A stretch of 64,000 nt of DNA. Origin: Apostichopus japonicus. Its lineage: Eukaryota > Echinodermata > Holothuroidea > Aspidochirotida > Stichopodidae. Below are positions 44,855 to 54,537 of this stretch, piece after piece. A program made the translations under genes and the position numbers. The notes beneath the pieces are model-generated. The model was not told where the DNA came from and did no database searches. It saw only the letters and a list, made by a program, of their open reading frames with translations. The stretch is taken from contig NC_092579.1 of NCBI RefSeq assembly GCF_037975245.1, positions 21,150,666 through 21,214,665 on the forward strand. Direction: 5' to 3'. Within the stretch, counting starts at the first letter, position 1; every line of letters begins with the position of its first letter.

Positions 44855-46433
44855 GCCAAAATCTGCAACTGCCAGGTCCATATCTGCTTCCGTTCGGGAG
44901 ATACGTTGTCCCAAAGGACCCGATAGAAATACGTGTTCTTTATAAGTGCAAAATTTGGAAAAAACCCCTCTTTTCAGCCCCCTCTCTTGTCCTCTCTGAA
45001 GCACCCATTGAAATCAAAATTAGACGTGGAGTAGAAGACACCCTTGCCTTTGTTATACATCAATTTAGAGTAATTATCTGACCGGGAAAGGCTTCTTTCG
45101 CTCAGTTTGCAACTTCAGAGGAACAATAGAAAACTGAAAAACTTTTAGGGACAACAAAAGGATTTAAACCTTTGTTCGTCGTAAAAGTTTTTCGGTCTAA
45201 CTTTTTTAAGTTTCAGGTGAAAATTTTTTTTTGTCGCAAAACGATAAATGTGTATCTTTTCTGGTAGTTCGCGACACGCTGATTACGAATCTGACGTTTA
45301 TTTTGGAATTGGGTACCAAAAAGAGGTACTTTTTTAACTTTTCAAGACAAAACACATATTTTTTGGGCAAATAAAAATTGTCAAAATTGACCCCAAAATC
45401 GATTTCGCCCAAGAGACGTAACAGGGAGTAATCGATGCTCAGGAGCCCAAATCTGCAACTCCCAGGTCCATATCTGCTTCCGTTCGGGAGATACGTTGTC
45501 CCAAGAACCCGATAGAAATTCCAGTTTTTTTTTATTTTTTTCATAAATCATAAATCAGTTTTTTTTACCCCACGCCCCCACACAACACCCAATTCCAAAA
45601 AAAACTTCAGATTCGTAATCAGCGTGTCGCGAACTTCCAGAAAAGATACACATTTATCGTTTTGCGACAAAAAAAGCAGATATGGACCTGGGAGTTTCAG
45701 ATTTGGGCTCCTGAGCATCGATTACTCCGTTACGTCTCTTGGGCGAAATCGATTTTGGGGTCAATTTTGGCAATTTTTATTTGCCCAAAAAATATGTGTT
45801 TTGTCTTGAAAAGTTAAAAAAGTACCTCTTTTTGGTACCCAATTCCAAAATAAACGTCAGATTCGTAATCAGCGTGTCGCGAACTACCAGAAAAGATACA
45901 CATTTATCGTTTTGCGACAAAAAAAAATTTTCACCTGAAACTTAAAAAAGTTAGACCGAAAAACTTTTACGACGAACAAAGGTTTAAATCCTTTTGTTGT
46001 CCCTAAAAGTTTTTCAGTTTTCTATTGTTCCTCTGAAGTTGCAAACTGAGCGAAAGAAGCCTTTCCCGGTCAGATAATTACACTAAATTGATGTATAACA
46101 AAGGCAAGGGTGTCTTCTACTCCAAGTCTAATTTTGATTTCGATGGGTGCTTCAGAGAGGACAAGAGAGGGGGCTGAAAATAGGGGTTTTTTCCAAATTT
46201 TGCACTTATAAAGAACACGTATTTCTATCGGGTCCTTTGGGACAACGTATCTCCCGAACGGAAGCAGATATGGACCTGGCAGTTGCAGATTTGGGATCCT
46301 GAGCATCTGTTACCCCCGGTACGTCATTTGGGCGAAATCGATTTTGAGTCGATTTGGGGTAAATCTGTGCAAAACCTGCAAATCAGGTTTTTTCGCCCCC
46401 ACTCCCCCAAACAGCATGAAGTTTCTTAGCATA

Positions 46434-46541
46434 CAACTTCCGAGGAACAATAGAAAACCGAGGAACTTTTAGGACGAACAAACTTCTCAAACCTTTGTTC
46501 GTCCTAAATGTTTTTCGGTTTTCTATTGTTCCTCGGAAGTG
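46434..46541. other. Near-perfect hairpin, ~45-bp arms
   Basis: CTTCCGAGGAACAATAGAAA, ACCGAGGAAC, TTTTAGGACGAACAAA on the left is mirrored by TTTGTTCGTCCTAAA, GTTTTTCGG, TTTTCTATTGTTCCTCGG on the right, with a ~10-base loop around ACTTCTCAAACC. It lies at the right edge of the repeat cluster and shares its GGAACAATAGAAAAC core, so it may be the terminus of the cluster's founding element. Confidence 0.8.
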
Positions 46542-46545
46542 TTCA

Positions 46546-47400
46546 ATGTTTTAATCGTAATTTTTTCTTCAAAAATGGAACGGAGGGTGATAACATACTG
46601 CCCGATACTGTTGTTTTAACTGATTGTTGTATAAGTTTTAGTTATCATGACTTAGAAATTTAGTTTGGGGAAATACATGGGCGTCTGCAGAACAAAACTC
46701 AGGGGCACAAATAATCCAAGTAGACTTTTGTATACGATGGGTCTGGGATCCTTTCCCATAAAACAAATATAGACTACCGCAAAGGCGATTTCCGTTCTAT
46801 GTTCAACAACTGTGGATAAACATTATAAAAAGAGAACTAGTGATAATTTGACTTATACGAATACTGCTCCTGCATGCTCGTATATTAATCTTAGAAAGCT
46901 CATACGTCTCACAGTACCATGAAAAGAGTACTAAAGTGTAGCAGGTTGTAAGGTTCAGTTTATTCTTACATCAGAGACATATAATAAGAAACATCTAAAT
47001 ACTTTCTTCCAAAATTTTTATATTCCCCAAATATTTCCCGAAATTGACCAAAAGTTCAGGTAATTCAATTAAAAGTGGAAACACAGCAGGACGTGAAGCT
47101 AGCTCAAACTGCCAACACACGTTGTGAGATGTTAACGATTGTTTTGTTCGCACTCAGTCCGTTTTGCTGTCCACAATTTACCAGTCTCGTGTATAGATTA
47201 GGTTTGACATGATTGAATGTGTTAATACTTCAGCGGAGAAGTCACGCCTAACAGTGTCATATGTCAATAGTAATAATTCTCGTCTTTTATAGCATATTAT
47301 TTTGCACAATGCTGGATTAAACTGCGCCAAATTTAAATACAGGGCGGGAATTTCAAATGCAGCGTTTTTGGGCAAGACAAATTGACGGGGACACATTAGT
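46546..47400. other. Intergenic stretch, nothing recognised
   Basis: AT-rich sequence with no recognisable gene between the palindrome cluster and the tRNA-like array. Confidence 0.35.
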
Positions 47401-47800
47401 GGTCTGTACCTGAAGAGCGAGACAAACTCAATATCTAGGGTTCAAACCCCAGTGAAGGCAGTTCCCTTTTCCATTATGAACCTTTAAATATAGGAAACAA
47501 GCATTATTTCTCAACCGATAAAGTGGTGCAGTGGTTAGTGCCTGAAGAGCAAGACAAACTCCTTGTCTAGGGTTCAAACCCCAGTGAAGGCAGTTTTCCT
47601 TTTTCTATTCTTATACCTCTTTCCTTCAGTTATGAACCTTAAATATTAGAAACCAGCATTATTTCTCAACAGTTAAACTGGCGCAGTGGTTAGTTCTCAA
47701 GACAAAACTCCATGTCTATGGTTCAAACCCCAGTGTAGGCAGTTGCTTTTGCTGTTCTTATACCCCTTTCCTCCCATTATGAACCTTACATATTAGAAAC
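47401..47800 (+). repeat. Three tandem tRNA-like (SINE-head) units
   Basis: B-box-like GGTTCAAACCCC occurs at 47439-47450, 47571-47582 and 47720-47731. Units 2 and 3 also keep an A-box-like TGGTGCAGTGGTTAGTGCC or GGCGCAGTGGTTAGT. All units share CCAGTGNAGGCAGTT, TTATGAACCTTNAAATAT and TAGAAAC after the B box. Periods are about 132 and 149 bp. They are not functional tRNA genes (no cloverleaf and no anticodon arm I can fold). This is a tandemly arranged tRNA-derived SINE or satellite. Confidence 0.75.
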
Positions 47801-47869
47801 GAAAACCTACCAACACAATACCAAGTATGAATAAATTCTGACTTTCGGTTGCAGAGCCATAAGCATTTG

Positions 47870-48830
47870 GAGATTTTCACACTTCACCCGTGCAGACCTC
47901 ATTATTATTCATGAGATGAGCACCAAAATCAATAGGGTTCATCTAATCACTATGGCCCATCTATGTACCAAGAATGACTTCAATCCAACTTGCCATTGTT
48001 GAGTTATCGTGATTACGAGCCAAGGGCGTCACATGCACACGCGTAATCACCATCGCATAGATTCCTTGAGCCTTAGGGCAAGGAATCCAAAGGGGGCAAA
48101 TTTTGGTTTTGCCTCTGCACACCACATGCCTGTTTTACACCCAAATCTAAGTCCATCACTTTTGTGTATTCCTCTGTCATCACAAAGAACCCACTTACAC
48201 GATGACCATCAAACCAGAATGCAAAAATGCATTGTGGTTTTGGTGATGTAACACAAGTAGTTTTCTTCATGAATCTGATGTAATGTATAGTGAGGGTGTA
48301 CATGTTTACAAGGGTTTCTCGATTTGACCTCTGATGACCCTCTGACCTCCACCAAAAACAAGAGGCTTCTTTAACTGAATGTGGTTCTTCTACACACTAA
48401 ATAAGAAGTCAGGCCAAGCTTACAGTATTGAGATATCGTGATTAGAAGATTTTCAAAATTTGACCCCTGGTGACCCCAAATGACCTTTGACCTCCACCAA
48501 AAACAATAGGCTTCTTGTAATCAATGTGGTACTTCTACACATATAAATATGAAATTGGTCTGACCTTTCCTTCTTGAGATACCGTGTTTACAAGGTTTTC
48601 ACAATTTGACCCCTGGTGACCCCAAATGACCTTTGACCTCTACCAAAAACAATAGGCTCCTTGTACTCAATGTGGTACTTCTACACACTAAATATGAAAT
48701 TGGTCTGACCTTCCCTTCTTGAGATATCATGTTAACAAGCTGGTCGTCACAAACGCACTCACACATACGCCATCATGAATGCATAGGTTACGATTATCAT
48801 CGAAAACCAAAAATGGAATTCGCAATGCCG
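47870..48830 (+). repeat. Dispersed element containing three ~145-bp tandem units
   Basis: The left module ends ATCACCATCGCATAGATTCC followed by a GGCAAGGAATC end; a copy of this module is at 52025-52080. The right module is a tandem array with the marker ACCAAAAACA at 48351, 48496 and 48642. Each unit carries TTTGACCCCTGGTGACCCCA, AATGACCTTTGACCTC, a GGCTTCTTGTA-CTCAATGTGG block, TACTTCTACACA and TTGAGATATCGTGTT. A diverged array of the same family surrounds the second hAT copy at 59.1-60.3 kb. Open frames here are not credible genes. Confidence 0.8.
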
Positions 48831-51800
48831 TTTTTGTGAAACTGATTGTGTTTAATAAACTGGAATGTTCTATCTCATAAATTCACCATGACAATGTGTC
48901 TTGTTTTTTTTTATTTATGTGTGAGTATTACTTTAGCAGACATGTAATACCTGAAGACAATCTATTCTTAAAACGAGCAAACCAACCATCGAGCAATTCC
49001 CTGTAACTTGCACAGCACGTTTAAACTAGGCAGTTACCTTTATGGAAGAAATTTCTCCAAACTTTTCAAAAGCCATATCTTTGGTATTGAATCATGTTTT
49101 CAGAATGTGGTTCTCACTATTAACGTAATGGAGAAAGGTTGTTTCGCTCGCTATTTCAAGCAGTAAGCTAAAAAAGTAACTTAGAGACAAAAATGAAGAT
49201 AAATGAAGAACAAAAGTATGAATAAAAAGTTAAAGTATGAATAGTATGAACATAAGTAGAATGAGGAACAAATTGTATGCAAACAATTTCTTTTTTAATA
49301 TACCTCACTATGTATGATAGTACATTATGTAGTAATCCTACTAATACCACATCAAGACAATTACACTTGAGGGAACCAAGTAGTGGTAGAAACATAGGTT
49401 TACTTTTAAATATTAATGTAAACAATTTCACTTTTCATCAACCAAACTATATATACTTGAGAGAGAAAGAAAAAAAATGTTGAATATCTGGAAATATCTT
49501 GAGCAACTTTAAAATGTGAAAAATCATTCAATTTATTTTTTAGTCATTAATAACTGCATAGACATGCCTCGTGAAATGAAATGACTTATTCTCCCTCACC
49601 ACCCCCCCCCCTCCCACACCCTTTCCCCCCACATGCTCTGTTACAATGTAAATGATTCTTAGTGTCAAAAGAGTAGTAATAGTATAGAGGTCCAACGTAC
49701 ATATGCGTTTTTACAGTTGTATAAAATTTGACTACATTGCTGGAGAAATATAGCTGATAACTAAACCGTAGCTTGACAATATAGATGATAGTTTGACTAT
49801 ATTTCAATATAGACAGTGACATCTTGGAATAATTTGCCAAGAAGGACAATTCAAATTTGTCCTAACTTTGAAGCTGCCCTAAAATACCATTAATTCCAGG
49901 TTTTGAGATACTTAACCTCAAAAATCCCCCAAAAGAAGCCCCCCCCCCCCGGTCAGTGTGAGAAGCACAACATACACACTTTTCCGACGCACAAGTTGAA
50001 GTTTAAAACGTGAAAACATTTCCACGATCTCTCGCAATTAAACATTCTGACAAATACCAGTCCTGTCCACATACCGATAACCGATAAATATTACAAGAAG
50101 CCTTACAAACTGCTTTGTCAGGCCTTCAGGATCTTTTTTAGAAAAGCTTAAATTATTTCTAAATAGATTCAGAACGATTTCATCAGAGGTAATCAGCAGT
50201 ATAAATTTCAACACAAATTTCACATTTTCTACCATACATTGCAAGTTCACCAGTTCTATGCTAGAAAGGTCAAAGAATGGTCACTTATGAACTTCAAAAC
50301 TAATTACTCATTGCAATTAACAATAATATTTCTTCATACCACTTCCTTTCAGTAGACCACTGCAATTATTTCATTAAAACATTCTTCCATGTCTTTAAAT
50401 CACCTATAGTGACCCAAACACCTCCAGACAGACAGACAAGCTTTGAAAAACTTTGAAGAACTAGCATGTTAACATTTGGGGCAAATATTGATGACTTTTT
50501 AATGAAGGTATTGTTCTTTGAATTTTTGTGTTTGAGTTAAACATTTGTGAAAAATAATGTCTTTTAATATTTGTTTTCTTTCGATACTGGTTAAATTTGA
50601 CTCCAATCGTCTGTGATACCCAAGACTACGTACAAGCGTATAATTTAAGTTATGCTCGCTCACTATACTGAAAGTATATATAAGTATGTGTTTGCAAATA
50701 TTTGCACACATCACACACACACATTTCTAAATCCAACGGAAGCCAGGACTGACAAGATGGCATTTGAGAGGTGTTATGTAACGAACATTTCATTTTAAAA
50801 CAGGAAAACCATTTTGGGCCAAATCTTCTACATAGATCTTGACTGATATGCTAGGCCTATCCTTTAATACAATACAATACCATAATAAAAGTTCTCCTAA
50901 AGAGAGGAAAAATTGCAGCCAAAGATGCAACATTTGTTTATCTTTACGGTCCAAATTAATCTCTTCAATAACATGTTACTGGAATTTAAGATGAATGAGG
51001 ACGTTCTATGTGCTTGTTTTTTTCAATCTTTTTTGCAGCCAAGAAAAAAATAAAGTTTAGGGTATGTCACTTTTCTTTACATCCCATACAAAATAGAAAT
51101 AACAAACATACATTGAGACTTTAATATGACCTTCCCTCCTACTAAAAAATGAGATGAAAAAGAAAACATATTTTTCAATTGTATCTATATATCGCCTTGA
51201 CCTTTGATACTATTGTTTGTTCTATGAAAACAATGGGTTTTTTGTTTACCTACAATGTTTGTGTGATAACTTAATCACCACTTTGATCTGTCTTGTACAG
51301 TACCTTTGAGCACGTACGACTTTGATTAGCTTTAAGATTACAGCATTAACCACAACGATTGTGAAGTCAAAAAATTAAAATCAACTTGGGTAAGAGGGCA
51401 TGTGATGAAAGCTGTATCAAGTTGTCTAAAGGGCCCAGTTGGGACTTGTATTGGGTCAAGTATTAAAAGCCTTTCAGTCTATGCGCACAACATAAAGTAA
51501 TAGGCTGGGAAATTTATTTCTTGTGAGATGAAATGGCATTAAATTATGGTTGGAATTCCATCCAAATTCCTCCAATTCTTCATTCTCATTTTTTTGTAAT
51601 TTGGAGAATGGCATAAAGTATAAGATAACAGTAATTACATGCAAAATACAATCAATATTTACAGTAGTTTAAATCCTACTGTATAGCTGTACACTGGTGG
51701 ATGGCTACATGTTGGTATGTAGCCGCATTGCTTCTGGCAAGTATTGATGTACTGAGTAAAAAATTAAAAATAGAACTACAAAATGTCATATAAAAGTAAA

Positions 51801-52020
51801 ACACAATCTTTTCAATTGCTATTTCAAACGTGTTCAGCCAATGTTTAAACATATCAGTATATGAATTGCACCTAACTTGCCAGAGATATTCAGATCACAT
51901 AACAAGCTGGCTAATTTGAAGGAGTACAACATGATTTCATGTCAGCGGTTATAAACGCTTCACTTTAGCACAAGAGGAGGAAGGAGCGAGGGGCAGCAGT
52001 TATTACTGGAGTAACATCAG
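48831..52020. other. Intergenic stretch, nothing recognised
   Basis: AT-rich with C-runs at about 49601-49630 and 49939-49952 and a GACA run at 50427. I see no gene, RNA or element with clear ends. Confidence 0.35.
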
Positions 52021-52082
52021 TTACTAACCATCACCATCGCCATCGCATAGATTCCTTCTGCCTTTGGCAAGGAATAAAAAAC
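52021..52082 (+). repeat. Fragment of dispersed 'CATCGCATAGATTCC' module
   Basis: CACCATCGCCATCGCATAGA followed by TTCCTTCTGCCTTTGGCAAG and GAATAAAAA matches the module at about 48044-48090. Probably the 3' tail of a retroposed family, given the A-rich end. Confidence 0.6.
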
Positions 52083-53359
52083 CACTAACATTTCAATTTC
52101 ACATGATGTTGCTTATTGCTTAGAGATGTCATCCACAGGAATATGTCTTTAATGTTCAATACCCCCCCCCCCCGGTTGAGAAACATAAGTTCATGATACC
52201 ACTTTAGCTCAACCCTGCTGCCTTTAACACTTCCATCTATCATTTCAATTGGATTTATGTTGTTCTCTAAGCGACAATGAAATTAACAAAATATGAATAT
52301 CGCTGCAAATTTACAATTGAGTATTTTGCGATTGCCTACATAGTTCCCATCTAGCCCTTCATTCATTTAACATCTCTGCCTTTCCAGCAGTTACGGAGAT
52401 GTGCCCCCACCCCTCAAAACAACAAAAAAACGGTCACAGGTGTGTCAAAACACAAACAGCTACATGATTTAATATAAAACAGAAACTAAAACAAAAGTTT
52501 AAAACCTTGGTGGAATAAATATCTGTGTTTAAAAATGAAACAAACTTAACAACTGGCAGCAGTTTCTGACAGAAGTAAAAAGAGTGTTTATTATAATTCA
52601 GATAAATATTGCATTGCATTTGTTGCATCCTGGAGTAACAATTCTTCACCAACTATACCAAACATAAAAAATAAAAACAAAAGTAAGAAAAATCCTTTCA
52701 TAAATTTCAAAGCTTTGCATCAAAATTGTAATCTTCTTGAAGAGATAACAAAGTTTCCTTTCAATTCCTTTGAACAAGTATACAAAATCAGATCAGTAAA
52801 TCCCATTTATCAATGAATTACGGTGAAATCTGAAACACTGCATATTATAATGACACAATCATAAGCAAATTAAGAGAGAATAAAAATCTACAAATACAAT
52901 AAAAAGAAAAACATAAAAGATGTAGAACGGTTGCCCCTCCAGATATTTGCTAAAACTGTTTTTGTTTGGTTTTTCTATTTAAATTTTATAAAACCAGATG
53001 CCATCTATAGTTTTCATTATCATGATTATTAAATAATTGCTTTTTGTTAAATATAAACCTATATCAGGTTTGGAAAGCTTGCTGAATTTCTCACTATTGT
53101 TCAACCCAGCACTCCTGATATGTAAGGGGACTTGTAAAACAACTCTGCTGTTTTCTAGTTTAATTTTTTTAACAACCATTTGCTTTTCACTTTGTATTCA
53201 ATTTTTTTAACTGAATCTAACATTTTTTCTATGTTGAATTTTCTGCAAGAACAGTGGATTTCCCACAAAATTGGTTACGATGGTTTGCAAGGTTTTCCAG
53301 TCCTGACCAAACTGCTTCATACTTGATACGGTTAAACACAGATCATGGACCTAAGGAAC

Positions 53360-53727
53360 TTAAAGGCATTGAAGACTCGCCCCAAACCGAGTGCGGCCAT
53401 CTGAAAAAGTTAACCTTCTGTTGCTTGCAAGTGACGTTTTGTTTGTGTCGCTACAAAATGCAGACAGTAATGAAACTTGATACCTAGTTATCTTTAGCTG
53501 GACCTGAGATGTCCATCGCTGTATCGTTTGAACAGTGTGCTGTGGGTATTGACCACAGCTGTATGTACTGACTGTACCCTAGTGTCTAATTACCGACGGT
53601 AGCAAGCTGTGTGTGTATTTTCTGGGATCGATGGTGGTGTCTAACACTTCTGTTACACCTCATTCGAAACTAGGTCAGATTACCGGCATTAGACGTTTCT
53701 TTTTGCACGAGTCTTAACACCCTTTAA
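53360..53727 (+). mobile_element. Miniature inverted-repeat element, copy 1 (TTAA-flanked)
   Basis: 368 bp bounded by TTAA on both sides. Termini CTTAAAGGCATTGAAGACTC and, reverse-complemented, CTTAAAGGGTGTTAAGACTC form an imperfect ~20-bp inverted repeat. Copy 2 at 55761-56117 lies in the opposite orientation and is about 90 percent identical by eye (shared GGACCTGAGATGTCCATCGC, GATCGATGGTGGTGTCT, TACCGGCATTAGACGTTTCT). TTAA at both ends would fit piggyBac-like insertion, or TTA a PIF/Harbinger type; the termini do not decide. No coding capacity. Confidence 0.85.
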
Positions 53728-54125
53728 GTGGAATCAGTGTTTATGATATAACTTGCCACCATGTCACCCATGGTTATAATGGATTGAACTGCACCCAGTT
53801 TGATACTCTTACTCGCAGTACGCCCCACTGATAGAATTCTTCCAAGCTTCAAATATGTGGGGCTTATATTCTTAACATGCCTATTCCAAGTTAAGTATAG
53901 GATTATTTTGGGTTTTGGGCAATACCTTGACTCCAACAGACGAATCGTTTCACACATTGGCTGACCAAGGTAAAGGGCACAAGTTGTCAAGACATGGGGA
54001 AGAGTTCACACTGAGTGGGTTAATACCGCTTCTTAGTAACACAATATTCTAGTGGCTCACTTGCATTTGCAATCAAATTGTCAAATTCAGTTTCAATAAA
54101 AAAGATATATTCCATTTTTCATATT

Positions 54126-54131
54126 TTTAAT
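54126..54131 (-). terminator. Candidate poly(A) signal (ATTAAA) of MPST
   Basis: TTTAAT on the plus strand is ATTAAA on the minus strand, about 100 bases after the stop codon. Other candidates lie farther downstream, for example 53157-53165. Usage is unproven. Confidence 0.3.
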
Positions 54132-54232
54132 ATCATAATTTAAAAAAAAAAACCTAAATTGGTATTTCTTCACAGCATTGAGATAATTGTATTTACACTT
54201 TGTTTGACAGTTCCACATCAGCCGACCTCTGC

Positions 54233-54537
54233 TTATCCCCCCTTGGGTACCTCTGGGCCGGTTGCAATCTGTTCGGGGGATGCACGCTGCGAATATTCTT
54301 CCCACGACCCATCAAACATTCCTACATCTTCCTTACCAGCGATGTGGGCTCCTAGAGCTATAATACAAGCAGTGATGCCCGAACCACAAGAGGAGGCCAA
54401 TGGTTTGTTTAAATCGATGCCTGCACTGTCAAAAATCTCTTTCATCTCTTCAGGGGACTTGAAAGTCCTCGTCTCTGAATTGAACAAGCTTGTAAAGGGG
54501 ATGTTGTGTGAATATGGTATATGACCACCCTTTGTTT
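54233..54537 (-). CDS. MPST: MPST coding exon 2 (catalytic rhodanese domain)
   Basis: Encodes residues 195-295: ETKGGHIPYSHNIPFTSLFN, a helix-rich SPEEMKEIFDSAGIDL, then LASSCGSGITACIIALGAHI with the catalytic Cys245, VGMFDGSWEEYSQRA and a short PEVPKGG tail before TAA. The acceptor on the minus strand is T-rich TTTTTGCAG. The exon is flanked by two inverted miniature elements, one in the preceding intron and one beyond the stop. Confidence 0.96.

Larger units (their letters stand above)
43011..46545. repeat. Nested tandem/inverted repeat cluster with long palindrome
   Basis: Three plus-orientation units start with TTTCGCTCAGTTTGCAACTT at 43250, 43759 and 45099. The same sequence on the minus strand is at about 46056. 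Each unit contains GAGGAACAATAGAAAAC, a self-complementary CGAAAAACTTTTAGG…CGTAAAAGNTTTTCGG hairpin, a GTAGTTCGCGACACGCTGAT block, CCCAAAATCGATTTCGCC and a CCAGGTCCATATCTGCTTCC block. The left arm (44847 to ~45480) and right arm (~45675 to 46300) are inverted copies of ~630 bp that look about 97 percent identical around a ~195-bp spacer. Unit 2 is split by a hAT element. No transposase or credible gene is present. The class is unknown: a foldback-like element or inverted satellite fits. Confidence 0.85.

Noticed and set aside
45206-45945. Near-identical 68-112-codon frames on opposite strands
   Set aside because: They are mirror images created by the palindrome and contain no recognisable domain.
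47401-47800. Functional tRNA genes
   Set aside because: B boxes are present but acceptor and anticodon stems do not fold and no anticodon can be assigned.
54159-54524. 121-codon plus-strand frame
   Set aside because: Antisense shadow of MPST exon 2.
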